From NCBI GenBank assembly GCA_946630785.1, contig CAMOZC010000006.1, positions 1-34,131 on the forward strand: 34,131 nt of DNA, in the 5' to 3' direction. The translations under genes and the position numbers were made by a program. The DNA comes from an uncultured Clostridia bacterium. GTDB lineage: Bacteria > Bacillota > Clostridia > Christensenellales > UBA1242. Of this stretch, positions 26,251 through 34,131 are shown piece after piece (positions within the stretch are counted from its first letter, which is position 1; each line of letters starts with the position of its first letter). The notes under the pieces are model-generated. The model ran no database searches. It had not been told where the DNA came from and was given only the letters and a program-made list of their open reading frames with translations.

Positions 26251-26378
26251 TATTAAATTATCATTAAATAAGTTTCAATTATGCGGACTCAGGGTAACTG
26301 GGTTCGTTTTTATATATTTAGAGGACTTGAAAATGAAAGAGTTCTGTGCTACAATCATTGTCATTAAAATGGAGAAAA

Positions 26379-27029
26379 ATGATGCAAAATACTAACCCAA
26401 TGTATGTTCAAAATTGTGAAAAATTTATTCAGGAAATTGTTACGGCTGTAATTGGTAACGGTGATTTTTCAAATTATTCCCATGAAGGGATTATTGACTT
26501 TGGTGGTAAGATTGGTAATGACGTTTTGTATCATGGCATTTATGGACTGAATCATCATGATTTAGGAGTTGTTAAAAATACAAATACAATGACTAGGGTC
26601 GCTTTGTCACAAATGGTTAAACCACATACAAGTAAAGCGCTGTGTTATTTTGAATACAAGTCTTCACGATGGAATTATGAAAAACAAACCGCGTTAGAAA
26701 AAGACGAATTAAAGCATACCATTTTGGTGAAAACACCTAAGGTTTTGGCGAAAGGAAGTCGGGCAAACATTAAAGATTGTGGTGGCTTTTCGCGTGATGG
26801 CGTGGAAGGTATTTTGCGTGTAGAATATGGTAAAGGTGAAGACCCGGATTTATTCTTAGCTAATTTATTCCAAACGATTGAAAGAAGTCAACAGCACGCC
26901 AAGGAAACAATTAATCAACAAGTGGAACAATCTGGAACGGGTAAAAAATTAAGTAAATTAAATCTCATCGCTAAATTAGCCCATTTAGTTCGCAGACAAC
27001 GTACAACAGAGCAAACGCAAGAAATGTAA
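26379..27029 (+). CDS. Hypothetical protein (about 216 aa)
   Basis: Start at 26379 or 26382 behind GGAGAAAA. Promoter-like TTGAAA-N17-TACAAT upstream. Contains GKIGNDVLYHG. Confidence 0.65.
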   Translation: MMQNTNPMYVQNCEKFIQEIVTAVIGNGDFSNYSHEGIIDFGGKIGNDVLYHGIYGLNHHDLGVVKNTNTMTRVALSQMVKPHTSKALCYFEYKSSRWNYEKQTALEKDELKHTILVKTPKVLAKGSRANIKDCGGFSRDGVEGILRVEYGKGEDPDLFLANLFQTIERSQQHAKETINQQVEQSGTGKKLSKLNLIAKLAHLVRRQRTTEQTQEM

Positions 27030-27092
27030 TTTGGGTGCAAATAAATCTCTTGACTTATGTGGGTTTAAACAAAATAATTAAATGTAGGATTT

Positions 27093-29273
27093 ATGGAATT
27101 ATTAGCACCAGCGGGAGATATTAAAAGTTTTTATGCGGCAGTTTATCACGGCGCAGATGCAGTTTATTTAGGACTGCAAACTTTTAACGCGCGTATTAAG
27201 GCGGATAATTTTACCACGGAAAACATCGTTGATATTGTAAAGTTTGCTCATTTGTATGGTGTTAAAGTTTATGTCACTGTTAATATTTTAATTGGTGACG
27301 AAGAGGTTGAAGATTTCTTGGCGACTGTGCGTGCGTGTGTGCGTGCCAATGTTGATGCCTATATTATCCAAGATTTGGGTATGGCGCATTTGTTACGTGA
27401 ACATTTTCCGAACATTGTGTTGCATGCCAGCACACAAATGGGTGTGCATAATTTAAGCGGTGCAAAGGTTTTAGAACAGTTGGGCTTTAAACGCGTGGTT
27501 TTGTCGCGTGAAACTAAGTTGGCAGATATTAAATTAATTCGGGCACAAACGAAGTTGGAAATTGAATATTTTGTGCAGGGTGCCTTGTGCGTGGCGTTTT
27601 CCGGAAATTGTTATTTAAGTTCGTTAAAAAACGGCAACAGTGGTAACCGTGGAAAATGTTTGCAACTGTGCCGTTTACCTTATCAAGTTTATGCAGGAGA
27701 AAAGTTATTAGCTGAAGGTTATTATTTATCTGCCAAAGATTTGTGTCTAATGAAGCGTTTGCCGGAGTTATCTGCGGCAGGAGTTGATTCTTTAAAGATT
27801 GAAGGTCGTTTAAAACGCGCTAGTTATGTAGCGCAAGTTACCCGCAGTTATCGCCAAGCGTTAGATGATTTTAATTCGGTAAAAATTGAACAAGAGAAGC
27901 AAAAAATCAGTGCTTTATTTTCACGCGGTGAATTTAACGAACAAGCTTATTTACAAAACAATTTTAAAATCATTAATCCGCAAATTGGACACCATCAAGG
28001 ACGAAAAATTGGTACAGTGGTAGCTGTTTGCAAATTTAAAGATATTCACAAAATTACGTTACAAATCAAAGAAATGATTGGACAAAACGATGCATTGCGC
28101 TTAATTCAAGGAGAACGTCAGTTTAGCCTTGGCGTGGGTAACGTTAATGTATTAGGAAACGGATGTGTGGATATTTTTTCTAAGCAAAACATTCCTGTGG
28201 GTTGTGACGTTTATTTACTAAAAAGTGAGGCCAAGGAAAAAGTACTCAGTGATTACGTACGTTATTTAGCGGTGGATTTTTATTTTACGGGTAGGATTGG
28301 CCAACCGGCACAATTGGTCGCCAACCATGGGGATGTTTCTGTGACAGTGAATGGGACAAAGCCGTTGGAAAAAGCGCGTACGGCAGGTGCTACTGATGAA
28401 CAAGTTAAAAAACAGTTGGAAAAGTTAAATGATACTAAGTTTCGTTTGAATTATTTAGAATGCTTAATGGATAATGTTTTTTTACCTGTGGCGGAGTTAA
28501 ATGCTTTAAGGCGTGCGGCTATCAGCGCGCTGGAACAAGCGATATTGGAACAATACAATGCTCATTTACCCAAGATTATCGAAAATCATATTTATCATCA
28601 ACCTGCTATTAATGTACCGAAAAAGAATTTTTATTTAATTTCGGATGTTAAAGATTTAAATCATGTAAACCTCAATCATTTTTCGGTAATTCTGTGTCCG
28701 ACCGAGTATCATGTCGCAGCAGTTCGCCAACTTGTGTCGGCAGTGACCGAAAGCGGTGTTGATAAGACTGCCTTATATCTTAATTTGCCGACAGTGGCTA
28801 CTCAAACTGAAATGCAAATTTTGGATGAGATTTTAACGCAAATTCAAATTGGTATCGTTGCTAATAATTATGCTCATTTGCAATGGGCATCACAATATCC
28901 AACCATCGCGGGAATTGGTTTAAATGTGTATAATCGTTATACGGCAGAAACATTGCTAAAATTGGGGTGTGAAAACGTGATTTGGTCGATTGAAAAAAAT
29001 CCCGCCGCCGATTATGGCAGTGCTTTGGTAAGTGGTTATCCGGCATTGATGACGTTATGCCATTGTCCAGTGCGTGAAGTCTATGGTTCAGATTGTGCTA
29101 AATGTCGTTACCATAATGATTTAATTTATCAAGACGAAAGAAACAATCGTTATCGGTTCCGTCGCTTAAAAATTCAACATTGTTACTTTGAATTATATAG
29201 CGAAGAGCCATATCAAAAAGTTACCAATACGGGTAAAATTTACGATTTAAGGGAGTATCATGGAAAACTATGA
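27093..29273 (+). CDS. U32 family peptidase (RlhA/TrhP-like collagenase family)
   Basis: MELLAPAGDIKSFYAAVYHGADAVYLG, LHASTQMGVHNLSGAKVLEQLGFKRVVLSRE, IEYFVQGALCVAFSGNCYLSS...GNRGKCLQLCRLPY. Confidence 0.92.
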   Translation: MELLAPAGDIKSFYAAVYHGADAVYLGLQTFNARIKADNFTTENIVDIVKFAHLYGVKVYVTVNILIGDEEVEDFLATVRACVRANVDAYIIQDLGMAHLLREHFPNIVLHASTQMGVHNLSGAKVLEQLGFKRVVLSRETKLADIKLIRAQTKLEIEYFVQGALCVAFSGNCYLSSLKNGNSGNRGKCLQLCRLPYQVYAGEKLLAEGYYLSAKDLCLMKRLPELSAAGVDSLKIEGRLKRASYVAQVTRSYRQALDDFNSVKIEQEKQKISALFSRGEFNEQAYLQNNFKIINPQIGHHQGRKIGTVVAVCKFKDIHKITLQIKEMIGQNDALRLIQGERQFSLGVGNVNVLGNGCVDIFSKQNIPVGCDVYLLKSEAKEKVLSDYVRYLAVDFYFTGRIGQPAQLVANHGDVSVTVNGTKPLEKARTAGATDEQVKKQLEKLNDTKFRLNYLECLMDNVFLPVAELNALRRAAISALEQAILEQYNAHLPKIIENHIYHQPAINVPKKNFYLISDVKDLNHVNLNHFSVILCPTEYHVAAVRQLVSAVTESGVDKTALYLNLPTVATQTEMQILDEILTQIQIGIVANNYAHLQWASQYPTIAGIGLNVYNRYTAETLLKLGCENVIWSIEKNPAADYGSALVSGYPALMTLCHCPVREVYGSDCAKCRYHNDLIYQDERNNRYRFRRLKIQHCYFELYSEEPYQKVTNTGKIYDLREYHGKL

Positions 29274-30402
29274 AGTCATAATTATTGGCGCGGGTGCCAG
29301 TGGCATCATGTGCGCTTTGAATGTCAAATCTAAAACTTTGTTGGTTGAAGCCAGCGACCGCATTGGTAAAAAAATTTTGGCTACCGGTAATGGTAAATGT
29401 AATTTGACCAATAACCAGCTGAGCGTTGCTAGTTATAACACACCTTTGGTGGAAAAATATTTTTCACAATTTAACCAAAACCAGACGTTAAAATATTTTG
29501 AGAATTTAGGCATTTTCACCTATGCAGACCAATCTGGAAGAAGGTATCCATTTTCTAATAGTGCGAATACAGTTTTGGATCTTTTATTGAAAAAACTAAA
29601 TGCTAAGGACAACGTTAAAGTTGTTGTGAATAGTATGCCAATGACAATTAAGCGTTTCAACGACGGTTTTTTGGTAACGACCAAGACACAAACCTATTTT
29701 GGTCATAAATTAGTTTTAGCAACAGGTGGCAACAGTGGAACTCAATATTTAAACCAACTTAAAATTGCTTATCAACCTTTCCGTCCGAGTTTGGTGGGTT
29801 TACGTACTACCAAAAACAAAGGTTTGGCAGGAGTGCGCGTTAGCAACGTTAAAGTAACCATGAATCAATTCTCAGAGGTCGGTGAAATTTTATTTAAAGA
29901 AGACGGTATCAGTGGAATTGTGATTTTTAATTTATCGGCTTATTTAGCAAGAAATCAAATTAGTACGGGAAAAATCAGCCTGGACTTATTGACGGAAATT
30001 GAACGTGAACAGTTGTTCACAATGCTGCAAACCAGTATTCAAAACAACCCGCAGTATTTGTTGGTTGATATTTTGGAAGGATTTTTGCACAAAAGCTTGG
30101 CGAAAAACATTTTGGAAAAACTATCTTTAGACAAAACCTTGGCAGAAGATTGTACGTTAAATAACATGATTAACTTGGTAGAGAATATCAAAAATTATGT
30201 TGTCACATTTACTGGCTATGCGGATAATCAACAAGTCCACACTGGTGGAGTTGATTTAAAAGATTTGGATGATAATCTGCAACACAAGCAAGTGAAAAAT
30301 TTATACTGCTGTGGAGAGTTAGTGAATGTGGATGGTGTTTGCGGTGGCTATAATTTGCAATGGGCGTGGAGTAGTGGCAAAATTGTCGGTGATTGTCTGT
30401 AG
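29260..30402 (+). CDS. NAD(P)/FAD-dependent oxidoreductase (HI0933/YhiN family)
   Basis: YEVIIIGAGASGIMCAL, RIGKKILATGNGKCNLTN, C-term VDGVCGGYNLQWAWSSGKIVG. Overlaps the U32 gene end by 14 nt. Confidence 0.93.
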   Translation: MENYEVIIIGAGASGIMCALNVKSKTLLVEASDRIGKKILATGNGKCNLTNNQLSVASYNTPLVEKYFSQFNQNQTLKYFENLGIFTYADQSGRRYPFSNSANTVLDLLLKKLNAKDNVKVVVNSMPMTIKRFNDGFLVTTKTQTYFGHKLVLATGGNSGTQYLNQLKIAYQPFRPSLVGLRTTKNKGLAGVRVSNVKVTMNQFSEVGEILFKEDGISGIVIFNLSAYLARNQISTGKISLDLLTEIEREQLFTMLQTSIQNNPQYLLVDILEGFLHKSLAKNILEKLSLDKTLAEDCTLNNMINLVENIKNYVVTFTGYADNQQVHTGGVDLKDLDDNLQHKQVKNLYCCGELVNVDGVCGGYNLQWAWSSGKIVGDCL

Positions 30403-30418
30403 ATTATTGCTTTTAGTC

Positions 30419-30448
30419 TTGAATTTTAACCATTAATTATGGTAAGAT
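30419..30448 (+). promoter_or_regulatory. Promoter of the 30455 gene, leaderless geometry
   Basis: TTGAAT-N18-TAAGAT, then 6 nt to ATG 30455. Confidence 0.5.
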
Positions 30449-30454
30449 AACACC

Positions 30455-30970
30455 ATGAATTTTTACGAATCGGACCAATCATGCAATCTGCAAATTATTG
30501 AAAAAGTATTATCGAAAGCTTATGACCGTAAACGCGTTATCAATACTGAAAAAAATCCAACGAATGAACATGAAGGTCACTATTGGGGTAAATTAGGCGC
30601 GGACGTGGCATATTATGGTCATTGGGTTGCGGCAGATGATGAATTAAAACAGGCCGATGTTAAATATGCAAATGAAAGAATTAAATTTGTGATTAATGGT
30701 GGACAGCCTTTTGCAAATATTAATATTAAGCATGGATTGACGCCAGAAACCGAAAAATACAAAGCAATGCCAACAACTACGATTCAATTCTTTTCACCGC
30801 GTTGTGGCGATAATGGCGTTTTGACGAGAGAAAAAAACGGGTTAAAACAAATACAAATTTTTCATGCTCCTGACGAAACTGCCGATAGTGCCATTAATGA
30901 TTTCTATGATGTGATTGCTTACAGTATTGCGAAACGCTTGGCTGATATTAACCAAAGTAGACAATGTTAA
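30455..30970 (+). CDS. Hypothetical protein (171 aa), possible distant paralog of the 26379 product
   Basis: Contains GKLGADVAYYG. Full-length ORF followed by a terminator. Confidence 0.65.
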   Translation: MNFYESDQSCNLQIIEKVLSKAYDRKRVINTEKNPTNEHEGHYWGKLGADVAYYGHWVAADDELKQADVKYANERIKFVINGGQPFANINIKHGLTPETEKYKAMPTTTIQFFSPRCGDNGVLTREKNGLKQIQIFHAPDETADSAINDFYDVIAYSIAKRLADINQSRQC

Positions 30971-30984
30971 AATATATTTAATTA

Positions 30985-31021
30985 TAAAAAAGACCCGCTA
31001 CTGTTGCGGGTCTTTTTTTTT
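30985..31021. terminator. Bidirectional terminator between convergent genes
   Basis: AAAAAAGACCCGC-TACTGTT-GCGGGTCTTTTTTTTTT. Confidence 0.9.
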
Positions 31022-31028
31022 TGTTGTT

Positions 31029-31868
31029 TCACATTTTATCAATGATGGATTGACGTTTGGCGTCGTATTCTTCTTTGGTGATTAAACCTTTGTCATACAT
31101 TGATTTGATCTTTTCCAACTGAGTTTCGACATCGCTGCTTGTTGGTTTAGCTGGTTCATCATCGTCATCTTCTAAATCAATTAAACCAATATCTTTGTTT
31201 AATTTACGGCTCTTGCCTAAAATAGCATTGCGTACACGGCGTTTGCGTGAATTAGTGATAATACCATAAACAACACCAAGGTAAATGCAGGCTAACATTA
31301 AGAATGGCCATTGCGCAGCAACAAACTGCCAAGTGGATGCTGAATATGTGATTTCACCAGGTTGAATCACGATACCGCATAACAAAGCGGAAAGGTAGAA
31401 ATCCAAATAAAGAATACTGAGGTAAGCAATCGCTTGGAAGGGAATATATTTGGCTTGGTATTTGATGATAAAATTTCCGATAAAGGATGCAACGATAACT
31501 TGGAATGAAATAATTAAAGTAACGCGAACCAAGTGAATAACAGATAAATTTTCAACGTTTTGCGCACGATAAGCGTGGAAAATGATAGCAGTACAGATAA
31601 TCCATAAAATTACACAGATAGCAACAGCAACTAAGAAAACTATTGATATAATCTTATATTGCTTTTGTTCTAGATATTTGGCCCATGGTAAAACTAATAA
31701 AACACCAAATAATAATAAACCAACAATGATTGTAAATTCGATTAAAACATTGTTGACTTCTACTGCACCAGTCGTAAAAATAACGACCAAACCAATAACC
31801 AGCATAATACCGATTAGGGCAATGTTTTGTAACAACTTAAATAAATTAAATTTTTTATTTTGTTCCAT
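31029..31868 (-). CDS. Multi-TM membrane protein with C-terminal SHOCT domain
   Basis: About six hydrophobic segments; C-term ETQLEKIKSMYDKGLITKEEYDAKRQSIIDKM. SD AAAGGAG. Confidence 0.82.
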   Translation of the reverse strand: MEQNKKFNLFKLLQNIALIGIMLVIGLVVIFTTGAVEVNNVLIEFTIIVGLLLFGVLLVLPWAKYLEQKQYKIISIVFLVAVAICVILWIICTAIIFHAYRAQNVENLSVIHLVRVTLIISFQVIVASFIGNFIIKYQAKYIPFQAIAYLSILYLDFYLSALLCGIVIQPGEITYSASTWQFVAAQWPFLMLACIYLGVVYGIITNSRKRRVRNAILGKSRKLNKDIGLIDLEDDDDEPAKPTSSDVETQLEKIKSMYDKGLITKEEYDAKRQSIIDKM

Positions 31869-31957
31869 TTTTTCTCCTTTTGAATGATATATATCTATTT
31901 TAACATTTGGCTAAAAATATCGTCAAACTAAAAACACATAAAAATTTGATGTAATTA

Positions 31958-31986
31958 TTGCGCTCATTTATCGGTGGTGGTATAAT
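31958..31986 (+). promoter_or_regulatory. Promoter of the 31994 gene, leaderless geometry
   Basis: TTGCGC-N17-TATAAT, then 7 nt to ATG 31994. Confidence 0.6.
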
Positions 31987-31993
31987 TACTTTG

Positions 31994-32773
31994 ATGGATA
32001 AATTCAAAAATGCCATTAACAATTTAAAAGCAAAAATTTGTGAAAAACTTAATAAAAATGCGGAAACTACAGCAAACACAATTAATGAAGAAAATTTGGT
32101 TATTGTCAGTGATTATGCGGTGGCTCAGGGTGCACAATGTAATGAGTTAACTGGTGACGAAGTGCATGACCGCTATCATTGGATTAAGCGTGAAGAGTTG
32201 CAACCAAAATTTCATGAAACTAAAGGAGAACTGATTCCTAATTTTTATGAAAAACCGACCGGCATGATTATGGATTTTCAGGATACTTTTTATCACCGCT
32301 TAAAAGTAGAAGGTGGCTATTTAACCCATAATCATGAATATGTTTATTTCCCACAAAAGCGCGTGGAACAAGAACTGAGTGATTATTTGACCCAAGCAGC
32401 TTTGGGCAAAGTTGTTTTACCAGAAAGTGAGTTTGGTCCATTGGCATACAAGGTTAGACAGTATGGAACTGAAATTCGTAACGGTATAGATACTGCATCA
32501 TATTACTATCAAGGTCAAGCCTATTGCGTCCGTGTTGATAAACAAAATAATCAAGCACAATGGTTTTACTATCGTCCGGTTATCGCGAAGTGGGCGGGCG
32601 ACAATATTGAGTGTGAAGATGTTTTATTGGCAGACTGTTCTTTTAACCGTGATAAATTTTTAGCCGACTTAAAAGATAGTGTGGCTTTAAATCATTCGAT
32701 TCCTTTATTATACGCACGTACGCCACGACCAAACGAAAAATCCGACTTGGGTGACGACGGTTTAGAAAAGTAA
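31994..32773 (+). CDS. Hypothetical protein (259 aa)
   Basis: MDKFKNAINNLKAKICEKLNK... Internal start preferred because the ORF-track start 31958 lies in the -35 box. Confidence 0.65.
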   Translation: MDKFKNAINNLKAKICEKLNKNAETTANTINEENLVIVSDYAVAQGAQCNELTGDEVHDRYHWIKREELQPKFHETKGELIPNFYEKPTGMIMDFQDTFYHRLKVEGGYLTHNHEYVYFPQKRVEQELSDYLTQAALGKVVLPESEFGPLAYKVRQYGTEIRNGIDTASYYYQGQAYCVRVDKQNNQAQWFYYRPVIAKWAGDNIECEDVLLADCSFNRDKFLADLKDSVALNHSIPLLYARTPRPNEKSDLGDDGLEK

Positions 32774-32786
32774 GTTTGTTATTGAT

Positions 32787-32862
32787 TGGTGTCAGCGACA
32801 GGACTTGAACCTGCAGAAACTGGTTCCTAAGACCAGCGCGTATGCCATTCCGCCACGCTGAC
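32787..32862 (-). tRNA. tRNA-Leu (TAG), short variable loop, CCA encoded
   Basis: GTCAGCG TG GCGGAATGGCATACGC G CTGGT-CTTAGGA-ACCAG TTTCT GCAGG-TTCAAGT-CCTGT CGCTGAC ACCA (76 nt). Confidence 0.92.
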
Positions 32863-32916
32863 ATGCAAAGTATTATAACTGATAAATCAGGATTTGTGCA
32901 AGTCGTTCTCGTGCCA

Positions 32917-33375
32917 TTAATTAAGTTCAATTTGAATTAGATATTTGGCGTTGTTGGGAAACGTAACTTCAAAATCATGTACGGTTGCGTGCAGTAATGT
33001 TCGACAAATGTCATCCACATAGGCGCGACACTCTTCAAGGTTATTTAAAACTAAATAGTCTAACTGCTGTCTGGATGCGTCAAAATCATGTTGGTGTAAA
33101 TAATGAAAAGTATGTTGGCTGGTGTGTGTCTGTATGGCGTTTGGTATTTGTGCCGATTCGTTCAGACTTTGTGCCGTAATGGTAACGTTGGTATGGTTAG
33201 GGAGTGTTAATCTAATTTGATTCGCGTTGAGAGTAAAATTGTTGGCGATTTCTTTTTGAAATATCGCCTGCATAGTTTGCAAAATTGGACTAATTAATTG
33301 TTTTGTTTTTTTCATAAGTTTGAATAAAGTATTGACGATAAATTTAATGTTATGCGAATTTAATTTAAATCCCAA
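32917..33375 (-). CDS. Hypothetical protein; start uncertain (TTG 33375 overlapping ung, or ATG about 33315)
   Basis: 132-152 aa ORF downstream of ung on the same strand; MKKTKQLISPILQTMQAIFQ may be the true N-terminus. Confidence 0.55.
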   Translation of the reverse strand: MGFKLNSHNIKFIVNTLFKLMKKTKQLISPILQTMQAIFQKEIANNFTLNANQIRLTLPNHTNVTITAQSLNESAQIPNAIQTHTSQHTFHYLHQHDFDASRQQLDYLVLNNLEECRAYVDDICRTLLHATVHDFEVTFPNNAKYLIQIELN

Positions 33376-34028
33376 TTAATTGGCAGTTTACCATGTGCTA
33401 TTAGATAAGTGTTAGTTTGTGAAAAATGTTTACAACCGAAAAAGCCACGATAAACGGAAAGCGGCGAAGGATGCGCACATTGTAAAATTAAATGTTTGTG
33501 ACTGTCAATTAATTGCGCTTTGCTGCGAGCGTTGCCGCCCCATAAAATGAAAACGGTGTTTTTGGTGTGTTCACTAATTAATTTAATTACCGCATCGGTG
33601 AACCAAGCCCATCCGCAATTCGCGTGGGAGTTGGCTTGGTGGGCGCGTACCGTTAGTGTTGTGTTTAAAAGTAAAACTCCGCTTTGTGCCCATTTAGTTA
33701 AATCACCACAAGCGGGTTCTTGAATGTTTAAGTCACTTTGAATTTCTTTAAAAATGTTTTGCAGCGACGGCGGCAGTGGTACGCCAGGTTTAACGGAAAA
33801 ACACAGCCCGTGTGCTTGACCGGGTTCGTGATAAGGGTCTTGCCCCAAAATAACACAGCGTACTTGGTCAAGTGGTGTCATGCGGAAGCAGTTATATAAA
33901 TCGTACATGTCGGGATAAACAGTACGGGTGGCGTATTCGCGCTTTAAAAATTCACGGATTTTTAAATAACGTTCATCCGCGAATAATGGTGCTAACAACT
34001 CGTCCCAACCGCCACCTAATGGTTGCAT
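33360..34028 (-). CDS. ung: Uracil-DNA glycosylase, family 1
   Basis: CVILGQDPYHEPGQAHGLCFSV, GVLLLNTTLTV, FILWGGNARSK, CAHPSPLSVYRGFFGCKHFSQTN. Confidence 0.96.
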   Translation of the reverse strand: MQPLGGGWDELLAPLFADERYLKIREFLKREYATRTVYPDMYDLYNCFRMTPLDQVRCVILGQDPYHEPGQAHGLCFSVKPGVPLPPSLQNIFKEIQSDLNIQEPACGDLTKWAQSGVLLLNTTLTVRAHQANSHANCGWAWFTDAVIKLISEHTKNTVFILWGGNARSKAQLIDSHKHLILQCAHPSPLSVYRGFFGCKHFSQTNTYLIAHGKLPINWDLN

Positions 34029-34034
34029 GTGAGC

Positions 34035-34064
34035 AGTATATCACGAAACCACCATTCGTACCAA
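34035..34064 (-). promoter_or_regulatory. ung promoter, leaderless geometry
   Basis: Minus strand TTGGTA-N18-TATACT, then 6 nt to ATG 34028. Confidence 0.55.
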
Positions 34065-34131
34065 ATTGTCAGTAAGTTTTTTGCGGGCGGACAAATCACT
34101 GGTAGAACAGAAAGCAGTTGACTTTTTGGCT

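Noticed and set aside
32643-32930. ORF through tRNA-Leu(TAG) (SAWRNGIRAGLRNQFLQVQVLSLTP)
   Set aside because: Another translated-tRNA artefact.

Overview
This is a 34 kb window of an AT-rich, Firmicutes/Mollicutes-like chromosome that uses the standard bacterial code. Housekeeping genes include pth-mfd, rplJ-rplL with an L10 leader, eno, smc, a U32 peptidase gene, ung and four tRNAs. Interspersed are BspA-like/InlB-repeat surface proteins and a run of orphan hypothetical genes. The most notable observations are: (1) a compact module at about 18.8-21.4 kb made of a divergent Xre regulator, an EcoRI-family adenine methyltransferase and a DUF262+HNH nuclease, with a consensus promoter and repeated GGGTTA-N4-TRACCC operator-like palindromes, which is a candidate restriction/defence system; (2) two tRNA-Leu genes (CAG and UAG) that both have 5-nt variable loops instead of the expected long type II variable arm; (3) a recurrent promoter geometry (-35/16-18 nt/-10, then 5-8 nt to the start codon, no Shine-Dalgarno) at about ten genes, implying widespread leaderless mRNAs; (4) miniaturised Mfd (722 aa, no D1a or D7), SMC (860 aa, arms roughly half length) and YhaN-like ATPase (763 aa); (5) a peptidase S51-like domain fused to a separate N-terminal domain, and a possible paralogous orphan protein pair. 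All calls come from reading the sequence and remembered family motifs; no searches were run.
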